Below the pieces are notes generated by a model that was not told the DNA's origin, ran no database searches, and worked only from the letters and a program-made list of their open reading frames with translations. A DNA stretch of 64,000 bases. Source: Limnobacter parvus. Its GTDB lineage: Bacteria > Pseudomonadota > Gammaproteobacteria > Burkholderiales > Burkholderiaceae_B. This document shows positions 1 through 9,395 of the stretch, in pieces; the stretch's first letter is position 1; each line of letters opens with the position of its first letter. The translations under genes were made by a program, and so were the position numbers. The stretch is from positions 1 through 64,000 of the forward strand of contig NZ_JANKHG010000001.1 in assembly GCF_024623725.1 (NCBI RefSeq). Reading direction: 5' to 3'.

Positions 1-333
1 TGCTTGCTTCGTTTCGTCCTGCTTGTCGTGCAGCAGAGAAACGAGATTATGCACATCAATTCAAAACCTGTCAAACACTTTTGCGAAGAAATTTGTATTT
101 TTCCGCAACGCCGCAAAAGTCTGTTCCAACGACCCCACAGGCCGACGAAAACAAGCCCCTGACGCACAAGGATTTTTTGGCTCTGTGCTCAAAAAATAGG
201 CTCCAAAAGGAGCCCTGAAAATATTTGAATTTGTTTGTCCAGAAACCCAGTTTACGGGTGCCCAGTTTGGTTCAGGCAAAAATTAATTGCCAATTAAGCA
301 GCAAAGAATCGCGAATTATTGGCATCACAACAC
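1..333. other. intergenic region, no gene supported
   Basis: No coding region is convincing here. A 72-codon minus-strand frame at 61-279 has no recognisable domain and contains the terminator hairpin described separately, so it is probably 3' untranslated sequence of the enoyl-CoA hydratase gene. I see nothing else definable up to the window edge. Confidence 0.6.
189..214 (-). terminator. Rho-independent terminator after the enoyl-CoA hydratase gene
   Basis: A perfect 6-bp stem GGCTCC/GGAGCC with a 4-nt loop lies at 199-214. Read on the minus strand it is followed directly by TATTTTTTG, a good U-tract. It is about 120 nt beyond the stop codon of the minus-strand gene ending at 334. Confidence 0.75.
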
Positions 334-1110
334 TTACTTGTTTGAAAAACTGGGTTTGCGCTTCTCAACAAACGCAGCCATGCCTTCTTTTTGATCGTCT
401 GTAGCAAACAAGCTGTGGAACATGCGGCGCTCGAACAGCATGCCTTCCGACAAAGACCCTTCAAATGCGCGATTAATGCTTTCCTTGGCCATCATCACAG
501 ATGGAAGTGAATAAGCGGCGATTACGGTGGCAGCCTCAATGGCTTCATCAAGACAACGTTCGGCCGGCACTACACGGGACACCAAACCGGCTCGCTCTGC
601 TTCGGCTGCATCCATCATTCGGCCAGTCAAACAAAGGTCCATGGCTTTCGCTTTGCTGACAGCACGCGGCATGCGTTGCGTTCCGCCAGCACCCGGAATA
701 ATGCCGAGTTTGATTTCTGGCTGACCAAATTTGGCTGTGTCGGCACAAATAATGAAGTCGGTCATCATGGCGAGCTCGCAACCACCGCCCAATGCAAAAC
801 CACGCACGGCGGCAATAACCGGCTTGCGCACGTTGCGGATGGTTTCCCAGTTGCGGGTGATGTATTCGCTTTTGTACACGTCCATATAGCTAAAGGACGC
901 CATGGCACCAATGTCGGCCCCGGCAGCAAATGCTTTGTCGCTTCCAGTGATTACCATGGCGCCAATGTTTTCATCGGCATCAAATGCCATAAGCGCTTCG
1001 CCAAGTTCGGTCATGAGCTGATCGTTCAGCGCATTCAATACTTGGGGGCGGTTAAGTCGAACCAAGCCAACTTTGCCGTGGGTTTCTACAAGAATGGTTT
1101 CGTAGGTCAT
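334..1110 (-). CDS. enoyl-CoA hydratase/isomerase family protein
   Basis: A 258-residue crotonase-fold protein, the usual length for a short-chain enoyl-CoA hydratase, which hydrates trans-2-enoyl-CoA to 3-hydroxyacyl-CoA in beta-oxidation. Visible landmarks are the oxyanion-hole segment AAGADI near residue 65, the GGGCEL motif with the first catalytic Glu around 110, and [15 protein letters not shown] with the second catalytic Glu around 130. Both glutamates are kept, which favours hydratase activity over a dehalogenase-type crotonase. The ATG start is preceded by GGAGACC on the minus strand. The gene stands alone, divergent from the SDR gene at 1273, and ends at a clear terminator. Substrate chain length cannot be told from sequence. 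Confidence 0.93.
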   Translation of the reverse strand: MTYETILVETHGKVGLVRLNRPQVLNALNDQLMTELGEALMAFDADENIGAMVITGSDKAFAAGADIGAMASFSYMDVYKSEYITRNWETIRNVRKPVIAAVRGFALGGGCELAMMTDFIICADTAKFGQPEIKLGIIPGAGGTQRMPRAVSKAKAMDLCLTGRMMDAAEAERAGLVSRVVPAERCLDEAIEAATVIAAYSLPSVMMAKESINRAFEGSLSEGMLFERRMFHSLFATDDQKEGMAAFVEKRKPSFSNK

Positions 1111-1272
1111 CGAAGGTCTCCGGCTTATTAATAGGAATACATATATGAGTATGGAAAGTCTAACCCCTGAATTTTGATGAATTGGGGAATTGGTAGTGAT
1201 TTGAATGAAGACGTGACTTTATTTTCTGTCTAGGACAAAATAGCGCTACGTTAGACAAAACTGGTAGTCAAG

Positions 1273-2019
1273 ATGAGCAAATGTGTATTTGTAATGGGCG
1301 CCAACAGCGCGATTGCCCAAGAATTGGTTCAGTTGTGTGTAAGTGCCGGGCAAGAAGTGATTGCGGCCGGGCGAGACACTGCGGTGCTGGAGGCGCTTTA
1401 CGGCCACATTGCGGGTGTAAATATTGTAGAAGTGCAGGCCTGTGAATCGGAATCTGTGAACGCTGCTTTTGATGAGCTAGCCGCGCAAGGCAAACAAATT
1501 GACGGTTATGCCCATTGTGTAGGATCTATATTAGTGGCTCCGCTCACCAAGACCAGCGATGCGCAAATAGACAGTGTGTTGCAGGTCAACCTGATTTCCG
1601 CCATGTATGGTTTGCGGGCTTTCTTGAAACAGGCTAAAACCAACGCGCAAGGCGGTTCAGCTGTTCTGGTATCGACTTGCGCCACTGGAATTGGTGTGCC
1701 TAATCATGAGGCGATTGCGGCGGCAAAGGGTGGCATCGAAGGATTGGCGAAATCCGCCGCAGCCACACACGCAAGCGACAACATTCGCATTAATGTGGTT
1801 GCGCCAGGTCTAACTGACTCGCCGATTGCATCGGCTTTCCTGAAAAGCGATGTGATGCGGGCCGCCAGCGCAAAACAATACCCCTTGCATGGCGTTAACA
1901 CGCCCTTGGAGGTTGCTCAAAGCATGCACTGGCTATTGAGCGAATCTTCAAACCGGATGACAGGTGCCGTATTGAACATAGATGGGGGCTTCCGGAACAT
2001 TCGCCCTTTGGTGAAATAA
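1273..2019 (+). CDS. SDR-family protein lacking the catalytic tyrosine
   Basis: A 248-residue classical short-chain dehydrogenase/reductase fold. The N-terminus has a nucleotide-binding turn of the form GANSAIAQ in place of the usual TGxxxGIG. The C-terminus has the INVVAPGLTDSPIA and GAVLNIDGG segments typical of the family. The YxxxK active site reads I148-A-A-A-K152, so the proton-donating Tyr is Ile while Lys is kept. It may be a pseudoenzyme, or it may belong to a subfamily with altered chemistry. It starts a tight plus-strand run with the photolyase-like and DUF3429 genes, an association reminiscent of light- or stress-responsive photolyase clusters. Specific function is unknown. Confidence 0.85.
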   Translation: MSKCVFVMGANSAIAQELVQLCVSAGQEVIAAGRDTAVLEALYGHIAGVNIVEVQACESESVNAAFDELAAQGKQIDGYAHCVGSILVAPLTKTSDAQIDSVLQVNLISAMYGLRAFLKQAKTNAQGGSAVLVSTCATGIGVPNHEAIAAAKGGIEGLAKSAAATHASDNIRINVVAPGLTDSPIASAFLKSDVMRAASAKQYPLHGVNTPLEVAQSMHWLLSESSNRMTGAVLNIDGGFRNIRPLVK

Positions 2020-2033
2020 GTAAATACAAGACA

Positions 2034-3365
2034 ATGGCTTGCACCATGCCCAAGCCAGACAAAAGGCAAATGATGCAGTACGAGACAACGATCAAATACG
2101 AACCCAACCGGCAAGCCGCCTTGGATGTATTGGCTGCAATTGACCCACTGCAATACAGCCGCAGCCGAAATTTCCTCGATGGCGCCGTAACGGGCTTGTC
2201 GCCCTGGATTACCCACGGATACATCAACGTTCGGGAAGCCACGCAAGTGTTGATGAAAAAACACCGCCTGAGTTTTGAAGACAAACTTATTTTCGAGTTT
2301 GCCTGGCGAGAGTTTTTTAAACACGCACACGGGGAGTTGGGCATCGGCATTTTGTCTGACGTTCGCAGACCAGTGTGGTCGGGCCGCTACAACCATCAAT
2401 TGCCAGACGATATTCAAGAGGGCCGAACCGGTGTTGAGGCCATTGATGCCGGTGTGGCCTTGCTCTACAAAACGGGTTACCTGCACAACCATGTACGAAT
2501 GTGGATTGCGTCGTATGTGGTTCACATGCGCAAGGTGCACTGGAAAGTAGGTGCTGACTGGATGTACGCGCATTTGCTGGATGGCGACTTGGCCTCGAAC
2601 CACTTGAGCTGGCAATGGGTGGCAGGGACCTTCAGTCACAAGCCCTACGTTTTTAATGCGGACAATGTGAAGAAGTTTGCCCCGAAATGGGACTGCCGTG
2701 GCACTGTTATCGACTCTGATTATGAAGACCTGGAATCCATTGCACGCGCCAAGCGGGACACAGGACGAGAACGAAATGCGCCGTCAGTAGGCGTGGCGGA
2801 ACCGAGCACCTACGGATTTGACTTAGAAAGCCTTGGAGAATCGTCCAGACGGAAAATCGTTGATTTGCGTGACACTGCTGGTGTTGATTCGAGCTGCCTA
2901 CTGGTTAAACAATTCAGGGAAATCGAATTGGTTCACCCATGGGATTTGAAAACATGCTTTCAGCCGACCACCCAAGGCTTGCTTCGGTTGGGAGTGATCG
3001 ACTGCGCATTTCACAAGGCGCACAAGTGGAGTGAGCTACGTTGGAATTTTGTAATGGCCGCTTTAGAAAAGGGCTGTGAGCAAATCTGGATTGTGAACAC
3101 GGACCATCTTGCGCACAACGCCGCTATCTTGGCCAAATTCAAACAATGCAATGTTCAGCTAAGTATGCGAACCACGTTAAACCCTGGCTATTCAGCCATG
3201 TGGCGCTGTTTTCCACTGCAATGGACACCTGAGGAAAAACTACTTCCCAACCCTGCTCGTTTTCAACAAAGCTTTTCACGCTTTTACAAAGAAGCGACTC
3301 AAATTGCGGGCAGCCTTGAAGAGGCGGTACACGATGAAGCCTTGGTTCACCAATTACCGCTCTGA
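2034..3365 (+). CDS. photolyase/cryptochrome-like FAD-binding protein without the N-terminal antenna domain
   Basis: Up to 443 residues. The first ~240 residues resemble the helical FAD-binding domain of the DNA photolyase/cryptochrome superfamily, with LSPWITHGYINVREA, FEFAWREFF and HLSWQWVAGTFSHKPYVFN segments matching the flavin and substrate face. The alpha/beta antenna domain that normally precedes it is absent. Instead the protein continues for ~190 residues (from about 250) with a region containing GVIDCAFHKAHKWSELRWNFV and ending near PARFQQSF, which I cannot assign firmly. The start is uncertain: ATG codons at 2070 and 2073 lie behind AAAAGG and are better ribosome-binding contexts than 2034. 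It follows the SDR gene closely and precedes DUF3429 by 15 nt. Repair activity is not shown by the sequence. Confidence 0.82.
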   Translation: MACTMPKPDKRQMMQYETTIKYEPNRQAALDVLAAIDPLQYSRSRNFLDGAVTGLSPWITHGYINVREATQVLMKKHRLSFEDKLIFEFAWREFFKHAHGELGIGILSDVRRPVWSGRYNHQLPDDIQEGRTGVEAIDAGVALLYKTGYLHNHVRMWIASYVVHMRKVHWKVGADWMYAHLLDGDLASNHLSWQWVAGTFSHKPYVFNADNVKKFAPKWDCRGTVIDSDYEDLESIARAKRDTGRERNAPSVGVAEPSTYGFDLESLGESSRRKIVDLRDTAGVDSSCLLVKQFREIELVHPWDLKTCFQPTTQGLLRLGVIDCAFHKAHKWSELRWNFVMAALEKGCEQIWIVNTDHLAHNAAILAKFKQCNVQLSMRTTLNPGYSAMWRCFPLQWTPEEKLLPNPARFQQSFSRFYKEATQIAGSLEEAVHDEALVHQLPL

Positions 3366-3380
3366 GCTACTGGAGTAAAC

Positions 3381-3866
3381 ATGACGCAGGCACTTAAAAC
3401 GCATTGGATGAGTACCTTGGGCTATGGTGGACTAATTCCCTTTCTCGGCTTGGCTGTGCTTACAGGCGTGTACAGCGGTACAGACACGGCTGCTGAACTT
3501 GCCCGATACAACATGGTGTATGCGCTGTGCATCGTGTCGTTTCTGGGCGCTGTGCATTGGGGACTAGCTATATCACTAAGCAGCAGCCCGCCGAAACCAG
3601 GGTTTCTGGGTGGTGTGGACCAGGCTGAGTTCGAAACCCGAAGTTTCATCTGGGGTGTGACGCCTTCTCTGTTGGCTTGGCTGGCTGGTGCATTTTCACC
3701 AGCGCAACACACATTGTGGATTCTTGGCGGGGTGTTGGCCTTTGTTTGGCTGGTGGACCAACACTTGTTAAAGCCAATGAAGGCATTTGATTCTTACTTG
3801 AAATTAAGAAACCACCTGACTGCGGGCGCGATCCTTGGCCTGTTGATCACGGCCTGCTTTGTTTAA
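3381..3866 (+). CDS. DUF3429 family membrane protein
   Basis: A 161-residue integral membrane protein with about five hydrophobic segments. It matches the DUF3429 pattern: GYGGLIPFLGL near the N-terminus, then YALCIVSFLGAVHWGLA around residue 50, and two hydrophobic hairpins in the second half. The family has no defined biochemical role; it often occurs beside photolyase genes, as it does here, 15 nt downstream of the photolyase-like gene. The ATG is preceded by CTGGAGTAAAC, an acceptable ribosome-binding site. It is probably the last gene of the SDR/photolyase unit. Confidence 0.85.
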   Translation: MTQALKTHWMSTLGYGGLIPFLGLAVLTGVYSGTDTAAELARYNMVYALCIVSFLGAVHWGLAISLSSSPPKPGFLGGVDQAEFETRSFIWGVTPSLLAWLAGAFSPAQHTLWILGGVLAFVWLVDQHLLKPMKAFDSYLKLRNHLTAGAILGLLITACFV

Positions 3867-3916
3867 ATGGTGTAGTCTTGATTTGAAGACTAACAAAAAG
3901 CAAAGACGGAGACGGT

Positions 3917-4900
3917 ATGTTCAAGGCATTATTTCTTCAGAAAAATGAGCAGGGCGAGTTCAAGGCGAGCATTGAACAGATCGATGAAAACCAGTTGCCT
4001 GAAACCGGTGACGTGCTGGTTCAAATTTCCCATTCAACCCTGAATTACAAAGATGGCCTAGCGATTTGCAACAAGTCGCCAGTAGTACGCCAATGGCCCA
4101 TGGTTGCGGGCATTGATGGCGCAGGCACTGTGCTTGAAAGCGCGCACCCAAACTTCAAACCTGGTGATGAAATCATTTTGAATGGCTTTGGCGTTGGGGA
4201 AACCCATTGGGGTTGCCTGGCAGAAAAAGCCAAACTGAAAGGTGACTGGCTGATAAAAATGCCCGCTGGCTTGAATGCGGAACAAGCCATGGGAATTGGC
4301 ACGGCTGGCTACACGGCCATGCTTTGCGTGCTTGGCCTGGAAGCACATGGCGTAAAACCTGAGCACGGTGAAATTTTGGTAACCGGCGCAACGGGTGGTG
4401 TGGGTTCTGTGGCAATCGCTTTGCTAAGCAAACTGGGTTACACCGTGGTGGCCACCAGCGGTAAGGCAGATCAAACCGATTTCCTGAAAAACTTGGGCGC
4501 AGCTGAAGTGGTGGATCGAAAAGCACTGAGCGAACCGGGAAAACCATTGCAACGCGAACGCTGGGCGGGTGTGGTGGATTGTGTGGGATCTCACACTTTG
4601 GCCAATGCATGCGCGCAAACCAAATACGGTGGAACTGTGACTGCATGTGGTTTGGCACAAGGAATGGACTTGCCCTCTTCAGTAGCACCTTTCATTTTGC
4701 GCGGCGTTACCCTAAAAGGCATTGATTCTGTGATGGCGCCCCTAAGCGTTCGGGAAGAAGCGTGGCGCAGGCTGGCCAGTGACCTGGATGTGGAAAAATT
4801 ACACAGCCTTTCGCGCCTGCTGACACTTGATGATGCGATTGAAGCCGCAGGAAAGATTATGGCGGGCACCAACATTGGCCGCGTAATTATTAAAATCTGA
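3917..4900 (+). CDS. acuI: acrylyl-CoA reductase AcuI/YhdH-type, NADPH-dependent MDR oxidoreductase
   Basis: A 327-residue medium-chain dehydrogenase/reductase of the YhdH/AcuI subfamily, which reduces acryloyl-CoA to propionyl-CoA. Full length for the family. Diagnostic stretches are STLNYKDGLAI near residue 40, VAGIDGAGTV near 70, the NADP-binding VTGATGGVGSVA around 155, and the C-terminal GTNIGRVIIKI typical of YhdH-type enzymes. No zinc-ligand pattern is visible, as expected for this non-zinc subgroup. GGAGACGGT precedes the ATG. It lies 50 nt after DUF3429 and just before the M61 peptidase gene, so co-transcription is possible. Subfamily assignment is stronger than the exact substrate. 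Confidence 0.88.
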   Translation: MFKALFLQKNEQGEFKASIEQIDENQLPETGDVLVQISHSTLNYKDGLAICNKSPVVRQWPMVAGIDGAGTVLESAHPNFKPGDEIILNGFGVGETHWGCLAEKAKLKGDWLIKMPAGLNAEQAMGIGTAGYTAMLCVLGLEAHGVKPEHGEILVTGATGGVGSVAIALLSKLGYTVVATSGKADQTDFLKNLGAAEVVDRKALSEPGKPLQRERWAGVVDCVGSHTLANACAQTKYGGTVTACGLAQGMDLPSSVAPFILRGVTLKGIDSVMAPLSVREEAWRRLASDLDVEKLHSLSRLLTLDDAIEAAGKIMAGTNIGRVIIKI

Positions 4901-4956
4901 TGATTCAAATTTGATTTGAAAACTTGAACGCTCAACACCACACATTGAAAAACACC

Positions 4957-6810
4957 ATGCTGCATTACCTGGTTGAATTGGCAGACCCCAAAGCCCATTA
5001 TTTTGATGTTCGTCTGCAGGTGGAGGTTCCACTTGCATCGCTGCAGAATGAGCAGGGCGATTACTACATTGACCTTTCCCTGCCAACATGGATACCAGGA
5101 AGTTATTTGATCCGGGAGTTCGCGCGAAATGTGCTGCATGTGCGCGGCCAAATTAATGGATCGAGCGCAGCCTGTTTGAAAGTACTGAAAGACACTTGGC
5201 GAATTCAAGTGGAGAAGGCTTTGATTCAATCAGCGACCTCGAGCGTTTTATTGAACTGCGAGTGGCGCGTGTACGCCTGGGATTTGTCGGTTCGCGGCGC
5301 CCACTTCGACGAGAACCATGCCTTTTTCAACGGCACCAGCCTGTTTTTATGCCCGAAAGGGTTCGAGAACACATCGGTTGAGTTAATAATTTCCAGACCC
5401 GGTACAGATTTGAAAGACTGGACAGTGGCTTGTGGATTACCGAGCCAAGCTGGTTCTTTGAAAGACATACACGGCTGCCCACTGCTGAAGGCCGGTGGCG
5501 TTGTAAAACTGACAGCGCCCAACTACGACAGCCTGATTGACCACCCCGCTGAAATGGGCGAGCTGATGACAAGCAGCTTTGAAGCCCTGGGTGTGAAGCA
5601 TGTGTTTGCTGTATACGGGGCAGATGCAGACCTGGACCTGCAAAGAATTTGCGATGACCTGAAACCCGTGTGCGAAGCTCAAATCACCTTGTTTGAACCG
5701 ACAAGTAAACAAGCGCCCTTCGAACGCTATGTGTTCATGCTGCATGCCACTGATGAAGGCTATGGCGGACTGGAACACCGAAACAGCACAGCCTTGCTGT
5801 TTAAATCAGGGGAACTTCCACAACGCAATGTAAGCGAAGCTCCCAAGGGATATGACGGCTTTTTGGGTTTGTGTAGCCATGAATACTTTCATTCATGGAA
5901 TGTGAAAAGGATGAAGCCTGCGGCGTTTGTACCCTACGATTTGACGCAGGAAAATTACACGCGATTGCTGTGGGTTTTTGAAGGTTTTACCTCGTATTAC
6001 GACGATGTGATTTTGGCTCGTGTAGGCAAACTGGATGAGACCGCTTACCTGAAAAGCTTGGGAAAAACGGTGTCACAAGTGATGAAAGGGCCTGGGCGCT
6101 TGAACCAAAGCGTTGCGGACAGTTCCTTCGATGCATGGACGAAATATTACCGGCAAGATGAAAACGCACCGAACGCAATTGTGAGTTATTACACCAAAGG
6201 CGCTTTGGTCGCCTTGTGCATAGATTCCTCAATTCGACAACACACGCGTGGCGAAAAAAGTCTGGATGACGTGATGCGCCGGATGTGGCAGCGGATGTGG
6301 CAACTTCAGGGCGAAACTGGACTAGGATTGCAGGAAGACGAGTTTGCGCAAATTGTATTGGATGCAACGGGCGTGGACCTGAAAAATGAAATTGAGCAAT
6401 GGACTCAGGGTACAGATGAGTTGCCACTTGCTGACGCATTGAAGACCTACGGTTTTGGTATTAGCATGGCCCCGAACAGCGAGGCAGTTAATTTTGGTTT
6501 GCACGGGCAGTTCAAGCCAGAAGGCATGCTGGTGAAACAGGTAATCAATGGCAGCCCTGCCCACCACGCTGGTATTTCTGCAGGTGACATACTCGTGGCC
6601 TTGGGTGAAAAAAAGTTGACCGAGGCAAACTACAAACGCTTGCTTGCCTCGACACAGCCAGGCACCACCTTGACTGCGATTGGCTTTCGCGCGGAACGAT
6701 TAATGAATTTGAATTTGACTGCTGGTGAGCCGAATTCCAATGAGTGGCAGATCAAAAAACTGGAACACACTGAAGGTGCAACTCTGCATGCACCATGGGT
6801 ATGTCAGTAA
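4957..6810 (+). CDS. M61 family metallopeptidase with C-terminal PDZ domain
   Basis: About 617 residues, the usual length for glycyl aminopeptidase-type M61 proteins. The zinc site is visible: H308-E-Y-F-H312 followed by E342 in WVFEGFTSYY. The N-terminal ~170 residues form the family's beta-rich domain, and a PDZ-like domain (GMLVKQVINGSPAHHAGI, then GDILVALG) occupies roughly 505-590. I chose ATG 4957 because its product begins at the conserved MLHYLVELADP stretch; an in-frame TTG at 4924 would add 11 residues. No signal peptide is evident, so a cytoplasmic location is likely. It converges on trpC with 21 nt between stop codons. Confidence 0.9.
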   Translation: MLHYLVELADPKAHYFDVRLQVEVPLASLQNEQGDYYIDLSLPTWIPGSYLIREFARNVLHVRGQINGSSAACLKVLKDTWRIQVEKALIQSATSSVLLNCEWRVYAWDLSVRGAHFDENHAFFNGTSLFLCPKGFENTSVELIISRPGTDLKDWTVACGLPSQAGSLKDIHGCPLLKAGGVVKLTAPNYDSLIDHPAEMGELMTSSFEALGVKHVFAVYGADADLDLQRICDDLKPVCEAQITLFEPTSKQAPFERYVFMLHATDEGYGGLEHRNSTALLFKSGELPQRNVSEAPKGYDGFLGLCSHEYFHSWNVKRMKPAAFVPYDLTQENYTRLLWVFEGFTSYYDDVILARVGKLDETAYLKSLGKTVSQVMKGPGRLNQSVADSSFDAWTKYYRQDENAPNAIVSYYTKGALVALCIDSSIRQHTRGEKSLDDVMRRMWQRMWQLQGETGLGLQEDEFAQIVLDATGVDLKNEIEQWTQGTDELPLADALKTYGFGISMAPNSEAVNFGLHGQFKPEGMLVKQVINGSPAHHAGISAGDILVALGEKKLTEANYKRLLASTQPGTTLTAIGFRAERLMNLNLTAGEPNSNEWQIKKLEHTEGATLHAPWVCQ

Positions 6811-6831
6811 TCACCTGAGTACAACACAACC

Positions 6832-7620
6832 TCAGTAAAACAAATCAGCCAATGCCTGCCCTGGTGACGGGGCACGCATAAAGGCTTCGCCCACCAAAAA
6901 GGCGTGTACATCATTCGAACGCATTAGGGCAACATCTTCACGCGTTGCGATTCCGCTTTCAGTGATCAACAGGCGATCTGTTCCTATGCGGTTTTTCAAA
7001 TCGAGCGTGGTTTGCAGTGATGTTTCAAATGTGCGCAGATTGCGGTTGTTCACACCGATGAGCGGGGTTTTCAATTGCAGGGCCACGTCCATTTCAGCAG
7101 CGTCATGCACCTCCACCAACACGTCCATGCCCAACTCATTGGCGCACTGCTCGAGTTCGAGCAATTGTGGAAGTTGCAAGGCCGAGACGATCAGCAAAAT
7201 GGCGTCGGCACCCAAACCACGAGCTTGAACGACTTGATAGGTATCGATGATGAAATCTTTGCGAATACAGGGCAAACCACTGGCTTCGCGTGCCATGTCG
7301 AGATACTGCGGCGCGCCTTTGAAATATTGAATGTCAGTGAGTACCGACAAACACGTAGCACCATGCTCGGCGTAGCTTTTTGCAATTTCGACTGGGTCGA
7401 AAGGCTCGCGCAAAATACCTTTGCTGGGGCTGGCGCGCTTAACTTCCGCAATGATTGCGGGCAGGCCTTTGGCCACAGCGGTTTTCATGGCCAAGGCAAA
7501 ACCGCGGGGAGATTCCAGCTGGGCCGCTTTGGCCAACCACTGAACTTCAGTCAACACCTGCTTGCCCTGTGCAATTTCTTCACGCTTGGTGGCGAGTATT
7601 TTGTCGAGAATGTCGCTCAT
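6832..7620 (-). CDS. trpC: indole-3-glycerol phosphate synthase
   Basis: A 262-residue TIM-barrel enzyme that converts carboxyphenylamino-deoxyribulose phosphate to indole-3-glycerol phosphate, the fourth step from chorismate to tryptophan. The substrate-binding [13 protein letters not shown] segment near residue 60, the [10 protein letters not shown] segment near 120, [11 protein letters not shown] near 190 and [11 protein letters not shown] near 220 are all present. It is monofunctional, with no fused PRAI domain. It is the last gene of the minus-strand trp operon, 12 nt after trpD. Confidence 0.97.
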   Translation of the reverse strand: MSDILDKILATKREEIAQGKQVLTEVQWLAKAAQLESPRGFALAMKTAVAKGLPAIIAEVKRASPSKGILREPFDPVEIAKSYAEHGATCLSVLTDIQYFKGAPQYLDMAREASGLPCIRKDFIIDTYQVVQARGLGADAILLIVSALQLPQLLELEQCANELGMDVLVEVHDAAEMDVALQLKTPLIGVNNRNLRTFETSLQTTLDLKNRIGTDRLLITESGIATREDVALMRSNDVHAFLVGEAFMRAPSPGQALADLFY

Positions 7621-7632
7621 GGTGCGCCTGCC

Positions 7633-8670
7633 TTATTGATCAATCGACTTGGTGAAGTCGACGAATTCATTGAGTTTGCGAATGGCAGCGCCACTGGCCA
7701 CTGTTGATTTGGCCAGATCAATGCCCTCTTTCAAGCTGCTGACCAAACCTGCGGTGTACAAACCCGCTGCGCTATTCAGCAACACGATGTCGCCCACTGC
7801 GCCACCTTTGCCGTTTAAAGCATGGAAAATTTTGTCGCGAGATTCTTCCACTGAACCTGCATGCAGGCTGCTGTGTGAGGCGCGCGTGAAACCGAAATCT
7901 TCTGGCTTGATGCTGTAGTGCTTGATTTCTCCGTCACGCAACTCGGCAATCTTGGAATCGCATTCAATACACAGTTCGTCCATGCCGTTTTCACCATGAA
8001 CAATCAGTGCCTGCACCGACCCCAAACGCTTCAGCACTTCGGCCTGAAGCTCGAGTAAATTTGGGCTGTAAACACCCATCACCTGCCGTTTGGCATTGGC
8101 TGGGTTGGTAAGTGGACCCAAAATGTTGAACACTGTGCGCACACCCAGTTCTTTGCGGACTGGCCCTGCAAAACGCATGGCGCTGTGATGGTTTGGCGCG
8201 AACATGAAGCCAATGCCCACCTGCTTGATTGATTCGGCCACTTGATCGGGCTTCAAGTTGATGTTCACACCCATCAATTCGAGTACATCGGCACTGCCCG
8301 AATTGGACGACACACTGCGGCCACCATGCTTGCCCACCTTGGCACCCGCTGCGGCCAATACGAACATGCATGCGGTGGAAATGTTGAATGTTTGTGCGCC
8401 GTCGCCACCGGTACCACACAGGTCGACTACCTCGGTGCCTGCTGGTAAATCCACGGGGGTGACGAGGTCTCGCATCACCTGAGCGGCGGCGGCCACTTCT
8501 TCAGCGGTTTCGCCTTTTAAGCGCAGCCCCACCAGCAAAGCCGCAATTTGCGCCGTGCTTAAACCACCACTTAGCAACTGTTGAAACGCCTCGCGGGTCA
8601 GTTCATGCGACAGATTTTGCCCGGCAAGCAGCTGGTTCAATGTGGCTGGGTAATTAAAAGGCAGAGACAT
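7633..8670 (-). CDS. trpD: anthranilate phosphoribosyltransferase
   Basis: A 345-residue enzyme that joins anthranilate and PRPP to give phosphoribosylanthranilate. The PRPP-binding loop CGTGGDG is at about residue 84, followed by FNISTACMF and KHGGRSVSSNSGSADVLE. The anthranilate-site segment FAPNHHSAMRF lies near 160 and GPLTNPA near 185. It is monofunctional and not fused to TrpG. It sits 29 nt after trpG and 12 nt before trpC in the same operon. Confidence 0.97.
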   Translation of the reverse strand: MSLPFNYPATLNQLLAGQNLSHELTREAFQQLLSGGLSTAQIAALLVGLRLKGETAEEVAAAAQVMRDLVTPVDLPAGTEVVDLCGTGGDGAQTFNISTACMFVLAAAGAKVGKHGGRSVSSNSGSADVLELMGVNINLKPDQVAESIKQVGIGFMFAPNHHSAMRFAGPVRKELGVRTVFNILGPLTNPANAKRQVMGVYSPNLLELQAEVLKRLGSVQALIVHGENGMDELCIECDSKIAELRDGEIKHYSIKPEDFGFTRASHSSLHAGSVEESRDKIFHALNGKGGAVGDIVLLNSAAGLYTAGLVSSLKEGIDLAKSTVASGAAIRKLNEFVDFTKSIDQ

Positions 8671-8699
8671 GATGTTTTTTGATTTTGATGTGAGTTTTT

Positions 8700-9284
8700 T
8701 CAGGCAACTGCAGGTGACTTGACCCGCTTCAGGAAGTTCTTCAGCAGGTCGTGCCCACGATCGCTCAATATGGATTCAGGGTGAAACTGAACGCCTTCCA
8801 CATCCAGTGTTTTGTGGCGAACGCCCATGATTTCGCCATCGGCAGTTTCAGCAGTAATTTCAAGGCAGCTTGGCAGGCTTTGCCGTTCAATGGCCAGGGA
8901 ATGGTAGCGAATGCAGGTCAACGGATTAGGAAGCCCAGCGAACACACCCAGGTTTTGATGGTGCACCGGCGAGGTTTTGCCATGCATGATTGTTTTGGCA
9001 CGCACTACTTTGCCACCAAATGCTTCGCCAATGGCCTGGTGCCCAAGGCATACGCCCAGCACCGGCACAACACCGGCCATGCGCTGAATGATTTCAATGG
9101 ATATGCCAGCTTGCGCCGGCGAACAAGGGCCTGGCGACACGCACACCGCACTGGGGTTTAAGGCCATGGCTTCGCTGACCGAGATTGCGTCATTACGGAC
9201 CACGTGAACCTGCTGCCCCAGCTCGCCGAAATACTGTACGAGATTGAAGGTAAAACTGTCGTAATTGTCGATCATCAACAGCAT
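8700..9284 (-). CDS. trpG: anthranilate synthase component II (glutamine amidotransferase)
   Basis: A 194-residue class I glutamine amidotransferase that delivers ammonia to TrpE. The nucleophile elbow GVCLGHQAI carries the catalytic Cys near residue 79, and the His-Glu pair is in VQFHPESIL near 170. The opening [19 protein letters not shown] is the standard family start. It may also serve aminodeoxychorismate synthase (PabA role), as is common when only one copy is present; that is inference. It lies downstream of the unrecognised gene at 9396 and 29 nt before trpD. Confidence 0.96.
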   Translation of the reverse strand: MLLMIDNYDSFTFNLVQYFGELGQQVHVVRNDAISVSEAMALNPSAVCVSPGPCSPAQAGISIEIIQRMAGVVPVLGVCLGHQAIGEAFGGKVVRAKTIMHGKTSPVHHQNLGVFAGLPNPLTCIRYHSLAIERQSLPSCLEITAETADGEIMGVRHKTLDVEGVQFHPESILSDRGHDLLKNFLKRVKSPAVA

Positions 9285-9395
9285 TGGCGGGCCTGCGAAC
9301 GGAAAGTGGGTGAATGCGCTTAAGTGGTTGAAATTTTAGCACATGCCCACTTGCCGATCTTGTCGAACCACAGCCAATCCATGCAAGGGCGAGAA

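Noticed and set aside
61-279. 72-codon minus-strand frame upstream of the window's first gene
   Set aside because: No domain, no ribosome-binding site, and it overlaps a clear terminator hairpin.
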